64,000 nucleotides of DNA from Draconibacterium mangrovi_A (GTDB lineage Bacteria > Bacteroidota > Bacteroidia > Bacteroidales > Prolixibacteraceae). The notes beneath the pieces were generated by a model. It was not told the DNA's origin and did not search any database. It saw only the letters and a list, made by a program, of their open reading frames with translations. The DNA is taken from NCBI RefSeq assembly GCF_037646455.1, contig NZ_JBBIXN010000004.1, positions 372,001 to 436,000 on the forward strand, in the 5' to 3' direction. The position numbers and the translations under genes are program-made. Below, piece after piece: positions 16,627 to 24,845 of the stretch (its first letter is position 1; every line of letters starts with the position of its first letter).

Positions 16627-18867
16627 TTAATGGATTATTTCAAGCGTTCCACCTTTTACCAGATCGGCGTGATTGACAAAATAACGCTTTAGTTTTTTCC
16701 CGTTGAGTTTTATGTTGCTGATTAGATCCGAATCACCTGATTTTTTGATGATGATTTCGTTGCCCGGATAAAAATTCTGATCGAGTTGAATTCTTACTTC
16801 ATCAAAAACAGGGGAGGAGACGGCGTAATTCATATCGCCCGGAAGAACAGGATAAATCCCCATCATGGCATAGGCGATCCATGTCGACATGGTTCCTGTA
16901 TCATCATTCCCGGGCAAACCGTCCGGTGCATTTTTGAAATATTCTGCCATTAACAGATTTACTTCCTTTTGCGAACGCCATTCTTCTCCTTTCACATAAT
17001 TGAACAACCATGGATAATGAATATCCGGTTCGTTGGCCATATCGAAATGGCCGTCATCGAAAATGGCCTGCAATTTCTTAACAAATTGTTTTTTACCACC
17101 ATTTAAATGGACTGTTCCTTCCATATCATGGTGGGTGGCAAAAGTGTACTGATATGCATTTCCTTCGTGAAATCCGGGGCTGGGCTCGAAGTTTTCTCCT
17201 TGTTTTGGATCAAAATCGGGCATAAATTCACCACTTTCCAGCTTCGGACGGATGATACCAAATTCAGTATCGTAATAATTTTTCCAGCCTTGTGATTGTT
17301 TCAGAAAGCGCTTGTAATCGGCATCTTTACCAAGATATTTGGAGAGTTGGGCCAGGTTCCAGTCGGCAATGTAATATTCCAATGCGTGCGAAACCGAATT
17401 ATCGTATGGTGCTTTGAGAGGCACGTAGCCGTGTGAAAGATAAAAATCGATGTCAGGGCGAATTTTGTTTTTTGCCCCAGCAGTAGTTGCAGATTTAAAC
17501 ATGGCTTCGTAAGCTTTTTCCACATCGAAATCTCTGATGCCGCGGAACCATGTATCGACAATAACAGGTATAGCAGGATCACCTTCCATCACGTGCGTTT
17601 CAGTGCTGTTTAGCTCCCAGCGGGGAAGCCAGCCGCTTTCGTCGTACATCTCTATCATCGAGGTCACCATGTTCAACTGTTGCTCGGGAAAAGCCAGACT
17701 GAGAAACGGATGCACATTCCGGTAAGTATCCCAGAGTGAGAAAACCGTGTAGCGTTCACCATCTTCGCGTGTTTTTATTTCGAACGACTCCATGGCCGGG
17801 TACTGACCGTTTACATCGCTCAAAATATTGGGATGGATTTGCATGTGGTACAAAGCTGTATAAAAAACAGTTTTCTGATCCTCTGTTCCGCCTTTAACCG
17901 TAATGGTTGAAAGTGCTTCATTCCATTTGACTTCGGCTTGCTTTTTTATAGCTTCAAAATCAAAATTGTTCGATTCGGCATTCAAATTCTGCCGGGCATT
18001 ATCGATGCTTACATACGAAACCCCAAGTTCAACAATAATCTGTTCGTTGGCTTTTGTATCGAAGGTAAACCAACTGCCGATGCTGTCACCGGCCATTTCT
18101 GCCCTGTAATTTTTGTAGTATTTGAATTCGCCACTGGTTGATGACCAGGCAGCTTCGCTGCCCAATTTTGGCATTTTTTTCCAAACACCGTATTCCAGGG
18201 CTGCTTTGCTGAAACGGGCCACAAAATAAACAGGGCGTTCGGTACCATCGTTGTAACAAAACGTGCCTGTCATCCGCCAGCCTTCAATTTCCCGGTCATT
18301 TATAATTTTTATCGATGCACCGCTCTCATTGGTCAGACCGTTTCCGAGATCGATCAGAATATTTGATTTCCCGGCCGGAAAGGTAAATCGACTTACTCCG
18401 GTTCGTGTACTGGCAGTAACTTCAGTTTGTATTTTATATTTAGTCAGGAAGGTGGAATAATAGCCGGGATGTGCAATTTGATTGCTCATTTCAGAACCAT
18501 ATTCCCTGATATCGGCATTAATTTCACCGGTTGTTGGCATCAAAAGGATCACACCCAATTCGGGGCATCCAACACCGCTGAGGTTGACATGCGAATAACC
18601 GGTAAAATATTTATTCTCCCAGGCATAAGGTGTCGACCACCAACCATTGTCTTTGTCGCGTTTGTTCAGTTCCGAATTACCCGAAACGTTAAACGGAACT
18701 ACCGAAACCATTCCGCGAGGAACCACCGCCCCCGGATTTGTGGTGCCGTAATTGGTGGTACCAATAAACGGATTTACCCATTGTAGAGGCGACTGACTGT
18801 AAGCCGAAAAAACTTCCAGGATAAAGCAACTTGCTAGAAGTATGATGGTTACTCCTCTTAATTTCAT
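16627..18867 (-). CDS. GH92 alpha-mannosidase (second copy)
   Basis: A 746-residue GH92 enzyme, clearly diverged from its neighbour. Start set at MKLRGVTIILLASC (ATG ending 18867), giving a direct signal-peptide start; the 12-codon extension is unnecessary. The leader contains LASC but stays hydrophobic afterwards and ends SAYSQ, so it looks more like an ordinary secretory signal than a lipobox. Markers: WVNPFIGTTNYGTTNPGAV, GYSHVNLSGVGCPELG, SLWDTYRNVHPFLS, FHEGNAYQYTF, and LPGNDDTGTMSTWIAYAMMG. The NEP-H segment differs (ANEPDIHYPWLF versus GNEPSHHTTYMY), suggesting a different linkage preference. No SusC/SusD pair is attached. Confidence 0.92.
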   Translation of the reverse strand: MKLRGVTIILLASCFILEVFSAYSQSPLQWVNPFIGTTNYGTTNPGAVVPRGMVSVVPFNVSGNSELNKRDKDNGWWSTPYAWENKYFTGYSHVNLSGVGCPELGVILLMPTTGEINADIREYGSEMSNQIAHPGYYSTFLTKYKIQTEVTASTRTGVSRFTFPAGKSNILIDLGNGLTNESGASIKIINDREIEGWRMTGTFCYNDGTERPVYFVARFSKAALEYGVWKKMPKLGSEAAWSSTSGEFKYYKNYRAEMAGDSIGSWFTFDTKANEQIIVELGVSYVSIDNARQNLNAESNNFDFEAIKKQAEVKWNEALSTITVKGGTEDQKTVFYTALYHMQIHPNILSDVNGQYPAMESFEIKTREDGERYTVFSLWDTYRNVHPFLSLAFPEQQLNMVTSMIEMYDESGWLPRWELNSTETHVMEGDPAIPVIVDTWFRGIRDFDVEKAYEAMFKSATTAGAKNKIRPDIDFYLSHGYVPLKAPYDNSVSHALEYYIADWNLAQLSKYLGKDADYKRFLKQSQGWKNYYDTEFGIIRPKLESGEFMPDFDPKQGENFEPSPGFHEGNAYQYTFATHHDMEGTVHLNGGKKQFVKKLQAIFDDGHFDMANEPDIHYPWLFNYVKGEEWRSQKEVNLLMAEYFKNAPDGLPGNDDTGTMSTWIAYAMMGIYPVLPGDMNYAVSSPVFDEVRIQLDQNFYPGNEIIIKKSGDSDLISNIKLNGKKLKRYFVNHADLVKGGTLEIIH

Positions 18868-18900
18868 AGTGCCGAAGTTTCTAAAAAATTTTATAAAGTA

Positions 18901-18908
18901 CAAATATA
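18901..18908 (-). promoter_or_regulatory. -7 element upstream of the GH92 pair
   Basis: Minus-strand TATATTTG, a full match to TAnnTTTG, 33 bases before the GH92 start. The -33 region is T-rich without a perfect TTTG. Confidence 0.5.
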
Positions 18909-19164
18909 GTTATATATACCTCATAAAAATCATAATTATATCCTGTTAATTTAAACGACTGAATATTATACTCCTTTCAACCGGAAAGTAAAATGATTCA
19001 AAACCTAATCGCAATCCTAAATCTTTTTAAGATGGAGGTGCAAGGAATCATTTAAACTTTAAGTTAGTACGATCTACTAACCGCTCAAAAAATAGATTCT
19101 GTTTGCGACGAATTTCTTTCCAGAACTTTGGCAATTTCTTATTTTTAGGCAACGATTTTGGAAT

Positions 19165-19737
19165 ATGGAAAATTACGAGGTTTTACTTTCTTACTTCAAA
19201 CATATAAAAGGTGCCCCGCTTGAAGAAGCCGAAATTAAGGAGATCACCTCTTATTTTGGCAAGCGAATCTATAAAAAGAAAACGCTTTTGATGAGTGCCG
19301 GCGAGGCCAACACCAAACATTACTATGTTGAGAAAGGCTTGCTACGCCTGTATATCATCGATCAGAACGGAAAAGAATTTAATATCCTTTTTGCCCGCGA
19401 ACGTCAGTGGATCGGTGATCTTGGAACTCCTGCAGAAACCCCGTATTTTGTTGAAACTGTCGAGAACAGTGTTGTATACTCCATTGCCGAAGATGATTTT
19501 CATGTGCTGTATAAACGGTACATTAGTTTAGCCAACTACATTCGCAAGTCGTATGTTTTTCTGCAAAAACGATTTGTTTCTATTCTGTCGAAAACTGCCG
19601 AGGAAAATTATGAAGAATTGGTAAGCGAGCATCCCGAACTCATTCAGCGATTGCCGCAGTATCAAATTTCATCTTACCTCGGTGTTACTCCCGTCTTTTT
19701 AAGTAAAATTTTAGCCAAACGCGCAAAAAAAGACTAA
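19165..19737 (+). CDS. Crp/Fnr-family transcriptional regulator
   Basis: A 190-residue regulator with an N-terminal cyclic-nucleotide-binding-like beta-roll (about 25-115, with GEANTKHYYVEKGLLRLYII) and a C-terminal winged helix whose recognition region is QISSYLGVTPVFLSKILAKR (about 166-186). It lacks the cysteines of Fnr and the full cAMP phosphate-binding motif, so the ligand is unknown; many Bacteroidota members of this type act without cAMP. It lies upstream of yceI, pirin and nitroreductase genes on the same strand, which may be its targets (inference). Confidence 0.88.
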   Translation: MENYEVLLSYFKHIKGAPLEEAEIKEITSYFGKRIYKKKTLLMSAGEANTKHYYVEKGLLRLYIIDQNGKEFNILFARERQWIGDLGTPAETPYFVETVENSVVYSIAEDDFHVLYKRYISLANYIRKSYVFLQKRFVSILSKTAEENYEELVSEHPELIQRLPQYQISSYLGVTPVFLSKILAKRAKKD

Positions 19738-19787
19738 ATAGTCTGAATTTATTAAACTAGTTTATTTTTTTCGATTTGTCCCTGCCG

Positions 19788-19795
19788 TATGTTTG
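19788..19795 (+). promoter_or_regulatory. -7 element upstream of the yceI-like gene
   Basis: TATGTTTG followed by C, a full TAnnTTTG match, 36 bases before the ATG at 19832. It suggests the yceI gene is transcribed separately from the Crp/Fnr gene. Confidence 0.55.
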
Positions 19796-19831
19796 CATTA
19801 AAATTAATTGTAAAACTAAAAATTGAAAACA

Positions 19832-20440
19832 ATGAAAAAGTTATTTGCATTAGCAGGAGCAGCAGTTTTAAGTGCCTCGGTGGCATTCGCATCAGTTAAC
19901 TCGAACGAGAAATCAGAATTGAAAGTGGATACCAAAGCGAGCAAAGTTTACTGGACAGGAAAGAAAGTAACAGGTGAACACACCGGTTATGTGATGATAG
20001 AGGCCGGTTCGGTTATAGTTAAAGACGGAAAAATTCACGATGCAGAGGTGAAAATGGACATGAGTACCATTGAAAGTACCGATATGCAAGGGGAGTGGAA
20101 AGATAAACTGGATGGTCACCTGAAATCCGATGATTTCTTTTCGGTAGAAAAACATCCGGTTGCCACATTTAAAGTTAAGTCGGTAAGTACTGCCGGTGTT
20201 GTAAAAGGAGATTTAACCATTAAAGGAATTACTCATGAAGTGGAGTTCCCGGTTGAAACCAAAATGGTTGACGGTACTCTTACCGCCAATGGAACGGCAA
20301 CACTGGATCGTACAAAATGGGACATTCGTTTCCGTTCGGGTAAATTCTTTTCTGATCTGGGTGACAATTTGATCTATGACAATTTCGAGATTAAATTCGA
20401 TCTGGTAGCCAAATCAGCAGAAGAACTGACTTCATTATAA
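19832..20440 (+). CDS. YceI-family periplasmic protein
   Basis: A 202-residue exported protein with a lipocalin-like beta-barrel that in relatives binds a polyprenoid lipid. Start at the ATG at 19832 (MKKLFALAGAAVLSASVAFA signal peptide); a TTG three codons upstream is unlikely. Family markers are the N-terminal SKVYWTGKKVTGEHTGYV, DMSTIESTDMQ, HLKSDDFFSVEKHPVATFK and KGDLTIKGITHEVEFPV, and TLDRTKWDIRF near the end. Often induced by stress in other bacteria; the physiological ligand here is unknown. Confidence 0.93.
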   Translation: MKKLFALAGAAVLSASVAFASVNSNEKSELKVDTKASKVYWTGKKVTGEHTGYVMIEAGSVIVKDGKIHDAEVKMDMSTIESTDMQGEWKDKLDGHLKSDDFFSVEKHPVATFKVKSVSTAGVVKGDLTIKGITHEVEFPVETKMVDGTLTANGTATLDRTKWDIRFRSGKFFSDLGDNLIYDNFEIKFDLVAKSAEELTSL

Positions 20441-20462
20441 AAACACAGGAAAGCATTAAACA

Positions 20463-20645
20463 ATGATCAGATCCGGTATGAAACGTTTACCGGTAGGAGG
20501 GAAACAAAGCCGCAAGGCTTTCTTCATCGGTGCAATCGCGTTTGCAATAATCATGCTGCGCTGCACCGATGGAGTTTTTGCTAATTCAGCCTCTGAAACA
20601 CATAAACAGAAAGAACAAAAGACAGAGGAAACAGTCATGAAATGA
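20463..20645 (+). CDS. Possible small membrane or exported protein
   Basis: A 60-codon frame (ATG at 20463, alternative ATG at 20478) lying between yceI and the pirin gene on the same strand. The peptide is basic, then has a hydrophobic stretch (AFFIGAIAFAIIMLRC), then a polar lysine/glutamate-rich tail, as in small membrane or exported peptides. A frame of similar length exists on the opposite strand, so coding is not proven. Its position and orientation in the redox-related cluster are the main support. Confidence 0.3.
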   Translation: MIRSGMKRLPVGGKQSRKAFFIGAIAFAIIMLRCTDGVFANSASETHKQKEQKTEETVMK

Positions 20646-20706
20646 GTCCTGACTTTGGTCGGGACGAATTACATATGATGCGATAGAAGTAAACAATTAT
20701 AATCAT

Positions 20707-21426
20707 ATGAAAACAATTTTTCACAAAGCAGAGACAAGAGGAAGCGCTGATCATGGTTGGTTGAAAACGTATCATACATTTAGTTTTGCCAATTACTACG
20801 ATCCCGAGCGAGTTCATTTTGGAACCTTGAGGGTGTTGAACGACGATTATGTCGCAGCCGGCAAAGGTTTTGGTATGCATCCGCACGACAACATGGAAAT
20901 TATCACGATTCCCCTTGAAGGTGACCTGCAGCATAAAGATAATATGGGAAATCAGGAAATCATCAGGGAAGGAGATGTGCAGGTCATGAGTGCCGGAACT
21001 GGAGTATATCACAGCGAATTCAATCCGAATTCGGATAAGGCTGTTCAACTTCTTCAGATCTGGGTTTTCCCCAATAAGAAAAATGTGAAGCCCCGTTACG
21101 ATCAGATCTCGCTGGAAGACATTAAACGCGACAATGAATTTTACCAGATCCTTTCACCAGATTCGAAAGATCAGGGTGTTTGGATTCATCAGGATGCATG
21201 GTTTAGCCTTGGGAAATGTGAAGCGGGAAAGGAAGCTACTTACCAATTGAAACGAGCTGAAAATGGTGTATATGCTTTTGTGATTGAAGGAGAAGTGACT
21301 GTAAATGACAAGCCACTGAAAAAGAGAGATGGATTAGGCATTTGGGATGTTGAAGAACTAAATGTCGTTTGTAACACCAATGCGAGGCTTCTGTTAATGG
21401 AGGTCCCCATGGAAATAAAAAACTGA
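20707..21426 (+). CDS. Pirin family protein (YhhW-like bicupin)
   Basis: A 239-residue bicupin. The metal site of pirins is complete: His58 and His60 (GMHPHDNMEI), His102 and Glu104 (YHSEFN), usually iron. YhhW-type pirins can act as quercetin dioxygenases, while others are redox-responsive cofactors; the in vivo role here is not known. The second cupin is degenerate, as usual. It is followed after 2 bases by a nitroreductase gene, so the two are co-transcribed. Confidence 0.93.
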   Translation: MKTIFHKAETRGSADHGWLKTYHTFSFANYYDPERVHFGTLRVLNDDYVAAGKGFGMHPHDNMEIITIPLEGDLQHKDNMGNQEIIREGDVQVMSAGTGVYHSEFNPNSDKAVQLLQIWVFPNKKNVKPRYDQISLEDIKRDNEFYQILSPDSKDQGVWIHQDAWFSLGKCEAGKEATYQLKRAENGVYAFVIEGEVTVNDKPLKKRDGLGIWDVEELNVVCNTNARLLLMEVPMEIKN

Positions 21427-21428
21427 AA

Positions 21429-22010
21429 ATGGAAACACTGGAAATTAAAACACCTTTAACCGATACTACTATTCACCCACTGATCAAAAAACGCTGGAGT
21501 CCAAGGGCTTTCGCAAGACAAGCCATTTCGGAAGAAACTTTGAACGGTATTTTCACGGCTGCCTCGTGGGCACCAAGTGCCATGAACGAACAACCTTGGA
21601 AATACATTTATGCTGAACAAGGAACGCCTGAATTTGACCGGCTTTGGAACTGTTTGATGCCGGGAAACCAGCCCTGGACAAAAAATGCACCCGTACTTTT
21701 TGTAGCGCTTTATAATAAATTCTACGAACGAAACGGTAGGCTTAACCGCAATGCTCAACACGATCTGGGAATGGCTAATGCGCAGTTGCTTCTTCAGGCT
21801 GCATCACAGGAGGTTTACGGGCATATTCTTGGCGGATTTGACGCCGACAAATTAATTGAAACATTGGAGTTGTCGGATGAGCAGGTGCCTTTTTGTATGG
21901 GTGTACTTGGTTATATCGGAGACCCGGAAAAGCTGGAAGAACCTTATCGTTCGAGGGAACAAGCAATAAGAACACGGAAAGATTTGGAGGAGTTTGTACA
22001 AAAGCTCTGA
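21429..22010 (+). CDS. Nitroreductase-family flavoprotein
   Basis: A 193-residue FMN-dependent NAD(P)H oxidoreductase. The N-terminal KKRWSPRAFARQAISEETL and SWAPSAMNEQPWKYI segments form the FMN-binding part of the family; LGMANAQLLLQAASQEVYGHILGGFD gives the central helix, and FCMGVLGYIGDPE the final strand. It probably reduces quinones, nitro compounds or similar electrophiles; the physiological substrate is unknown. Immediately downstream of the pirin gene and ends before a strong bidirectional terminator. Confidence 0.9.
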   Translation: METLEIKTPLTDTTIHPLIKKRWSPRAFARQAISEETLNGIFTAASWAPSAMNEQPWKYIYAEQGTPEFDRLWNCLMPGNQPWTKNAPVLFVALYNKFYERNGRLNRNAQHDLGMANAQLLLQAASQEVYGHILGGFDADKLIETLELSDEQVPFCMGVLGYIGDPEKLEEPYRSREQAIRTRKDLEEFVQKL

Positions 22011-22034
22011 GAAAATATACGCCATGAAAATGAG

Positions 22035-22066
22035 AAAGGCTGGTCATTCGACCAGCCTTTTCTTTT
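22035..22066. terminator. Bidirectional terminator between nitroreductase and citrate synthase
   Basis: AAAGGCTGGTC and GACCAGCCTTT, an 11-bp perfect stem with loop ATTC, followed by TCTTTT on the plus strand. It sits between convergent genes and can serve both. Confidence 0.88.
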
Positions 22067-22083
22067 ATCGTTGTTAACAGCTT

Positions 22084-23403
22084 TTAGCATTCTCCCGGCG
22101 TGCCTTCGGCTTGTTGTTTAAACCAACTCAATGGATGTGATGTTGGTCGTTCGATAGGCATACCGTAAATACGGTCGTTTACCAGCGATGCCAGAACTCC
22201 TAATGCACGCGAAACGCCGAACATCACGGTGTAGAATGTATATTCCTTTATGCCATAATGATACAACAGTGAACCACTATAGGCATCAACATTTGGCCAT
22301 GGATTCTTGATTTTACCAACCGATCCTAAAATTGGTGGAACCACGCGATACAACTGGTTTGCAATATTCACCATTTTATCGTCCTTAACGTATTTATCAG
22401 CAAATTTCTGCTGAGCGGTAAAACGCGGGTCGGTTTTTCTGAGAACGGCATGTCCGTACCCCGGAATTACCCGGCCACTTTCCAAAGTCTTTTTACAGTA
22501 TTCGGCAACCTGTTCGTCGGTTGGCGTATCTGTATCCAGCTGCTCAATCATTTCAAAGATCCAGAATATGACATCCTGGTTAGCGAAACCATGTAAGGGA
22601 CCGGCCAGACCTGTCATTGCTGCAGCATAAGCATAATATGGATTACTTAGAGCTGAACCAACAAGGTGAGCAGTGTGTGCCGAAACGTTACCTCCTTCAT
22701 GGTCGGCATGAATCAACATGTACATTCTGAACAGACGACGAATATCTTCGGAATCAAAGCCCATCATGTGAGCCAGGTTTCCTGCCCAGTCGAGACGTGG
22801 ATTCGGATCGATGTGCTGATCGCCATGGAACATCCTTCGATAAATATAGGCTGCAATTCTTGGCAGACGTGCGATCAGGTTCATCACATCCTCATAGGTG
22901 GCATCCCAGTAGAATTTTTTTCCTACTCCTGCCCGGTAAGCTTTTTGGAAAATCGATTCGGTGGCCATGGACAAGATTGCCGCACTGAACTGAGTCATCG
23001 GTTTTGCCGTTTTGGGCATCGCATCAATCACATCAAAAGTATGCTGCGGAACGTGCGCTCTGGTTGCCAGGTCTTTCGATAGGTTCAACATGTCTTCCTG
23101 ATTTGGGATTTCACCAATCAGCATCAGGTATAACAAACCTTCAGGAAGTGGTTCTCCGTCGGGATGAAGTTTAGGAAGTTTTTCCTGCAATTCAGGAATC
23201 GAGTATCCTTTGAAACGAATACCTTCTTCGGGATCCAGTTTCGACGTGTCGGTTACCAGTAGGGGGATGCCTTTCATGCCCGTCAATACCTGGCCAAGTG
23301 TTACTTCTCCAAGAACCACGTCAGCGTGTTCCTTTTTAAGGCGTTGGAACTCTGTAGCGCACTTGTTGGCTTTCTGATAAAATCTGTACTTAATATATTC
23401 CAT
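22084..23403 (-). CDS. gltA: Citrate synthase, mitochondrial-type
   Basis: Condenses oxaloacetate and acetyl-CoA to citrate, the entry step of the TCA cycle. The 439 residues resemble the eukaryotic mitochondrial enzyme: HADHEGGNVSAHTAHLVGSAL, AGPLHGFANQ (catalytic His), VIPGYGHAVLRKTDPRF (second His and binding residues), KNPWPNVDAYSG and FGVSRALGVLA. This is the dimeric type rather than the hexameric, NADH-inhibited gram-negative type, so NADH control is not expected (inference). Last gene of the TCA cluster, 32 bases after icd. Confidence 0.95.
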   Translation of the reverse strand: MEYIKYRFYQKANKCATEFQRLKKEHADVVLGEVTLGQVLTGMKGIPLLVTDTSKLDPEEGIRFKGYSIPELQEKLPKLHPDGEPLPEGLLYLMLIGEIPNQEDMLNLSKDLATRAHVPQHTFDVIDAMPKTAKPMTQFSAAILSMATESIFQKAYRAGVGKKFYWDATYEDVMNLIARLPRIAAYIYRRMFHGDQHIDPNPRLDWAGNLAHMMGFDSEDIRRLFRMYMLIHADHEGGNVSAHTAHLVGSALSNPYYAYAAAMTGLAGPLHGFANQDVIFWIFEMIEQLDTDTPTDEQVAEYCKKTLESGRVIPGYGHAVLRKTDPRFTAQQKFADKYVKDDKMVNIANQLYRVVPPILGSVGKIKNPWPNVDAYSGSLLYHYGIKEYTFYTVMFGVSRALGVLASLVNDRIYGMPIERPTSHPLSWFKQQAEGTPGEC

Positions 23404-23435
23404 CTGTTTTTATTTATTAGTTTATTCGTTAAAGA

Positions 23436-24701
23436 TTAGTGCATGTATTTTATGATTTCGTCGGCAAATTCTGAAGTTGATAATAAGGTTGCACCTTCCA
23501 TTTGGGCGTGCAAATCAGAAGTTACCCTCCGTTTTGCGAAAACGTGCTCCATGGCATCGTAAACATGTTCTGCCGCTTTATCCCATCCAAGGTATTCCAG
23601 CATCATCACTCCCGATAGAATTAAAGAACCGGGATTAGCTTTTCCGGTGCCGGCAATATTCGGGGCCGTACCATGGGTAGCTTCAAAAATGGCATAACCA
23701 CTGCTGTAATTGATATTGGCTCCCGGAGAAATTCCTATACCGCCAACCATTGCGGCCAACTGGTCTGATACATAATCGCCATTCAGATTCATGGTTGCAA
23801 TTACCGAATGATCCCAAGGATGAAGCAGTGATTCCTGTAAAAAAGCATCGGTAATGCAATCTTTTACGATCACCTTTCCCGATTTTTTTGCTGCTTCCAG
23901 TGCTTTATCAGCATCAAGCTGTCCTTTGGCCTGTTTCAGGTTTTCATACTGCCGCCAGGTAAAAGTATCATCAGCAAAATCTTTTTCCACTAGGTCGTAA
24001 CTCCAGTTTTTGAAAGCTCCTTCGGTGTATTTCATGATGTTGCCTTTATGAACAATTGTAACTGATGGCAACTTTCGTTGAATCGCATACTCGATAGCTG
24101 CTTTTGTCAATCGTTCAGAACCGTCTTTCGAAATTGGTTTAATTCCAAACGATGAGGATTCCGGGAAACGGATTTTATCCACACCCATTTCGTTGATGAG
24201 GAAATCGCGAAACTTCTTGTTTTTCTCATCTCCGGTCTGGTATTCAATACCGGCGTAAATATCCTCGGTGTTTTCGCGAAAAATGTGCATATCAACCATC
24301 GAAGGATAACGAATGGGAGAGGGAACCCCTTTGAACCAACGCACCGGACGAAGGCAAACATAAAGATCGAGTGTTTGGCGAAGTGCCACATTTAACGATC
24401 TAATCCCTTCACCAACAGGAGTCTGTAACGGTCCTTTTATTCCAACATGGTATTCTTTAAAAGCTTCAAGGGTTGCTGCCGGAAGGTATTCTCCTGTTTT
24501 CTTGTAAGCTTTTTCTCCCGCCAGTACCTCCTTCCAATCGATCTTTCTCGCACCGCCATAGGCTTTTTCAACAGCGGCGTCGATCACCCGTTGCGAAGGC
24601 ATGGTAATGTCCTTACCGATTCCATCCCCCTCAATAAAAGGGATGATGGGATTGTCGGGAACGATCAATTTACCATTTACTATTTTTATCTTATCTGACA
24701 T
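23436..24701 (-). CDS. icd: Isocitrate dehydrogenase, bacterial type I, predicted NAD-dependent
   Basis: Oxidative decarboxylation of isocitrate to 2-oxoglutarate. Start at MSDKIKIVNG (ATG ending 24701), giving 421 residues, close to E. coli Icd. The substrate loop GIRSLNVALRQTLDLYVCLRP is intact with Ser102 matching the E. coli phosphorylation site. The NADP-binding residues of the E. coli enzyme (Lys344, Tyr345, Tyr391, Arg395) are replaced by Asn348, Ile349, Ser395 and Ala399 here (HGTAPNIAG; VTSDLHAQM), a pattern nearer to NAD-using relatives. It sits between a eukaryotic-type NADP enzyme gene and citrate synthase, so the organism would have one enzyme for each cofactor (inference). Confidence 0.93.
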   Translation of the reverse strand: MSDKIKIVNGKLIVPDNPIIPFIEGDGIGKDITMPSQRVIDAAVEKAYGGARKIDWKEVLAGEKAYKKTGEYLPAATLEAFKEYHVGIKGPLQTPVGEGIRSLNVALRQTLDLYVCLRPVRWFKGVPSPIRYPSMVDMHIFRENTEDIYAGIEYQTGDEKNKKFRDFLINEMGVDKIRFPESSSFGIKPISKDGSERLTKAAIEYAIQRKLPSVTIVHKGNIMKYTEGAFKNWSYDLVEKDFADDTFTWRQYENLKQAKGQLDADKALEAAKKSGKVIVKDCITDAFLQESLLHPWDHSVIATMNLNGDYVSDQLAAMVGGIGISPGANINYSSGYAIFEATHGTAPNIAGTGKANPGSLILSGVMMLEYLGWDKAAEHVYDAMEHVFAKRRVTSDLHAQMEGATLLSTSEFADEIIKYMH

Positions 24702-24845
24702 ATTTCTTCTTACTCGCAAATTCCGCGGATAACCGCAGATTCTATAAATTACTTACTTTTTGCTTTTAAGATACTATTTTTTCTACTACTACCTCCTGCT
24801 AAGCTGATTAAGCTGGCAGCATTTCCAGGTGAACTCTCAGAATTT

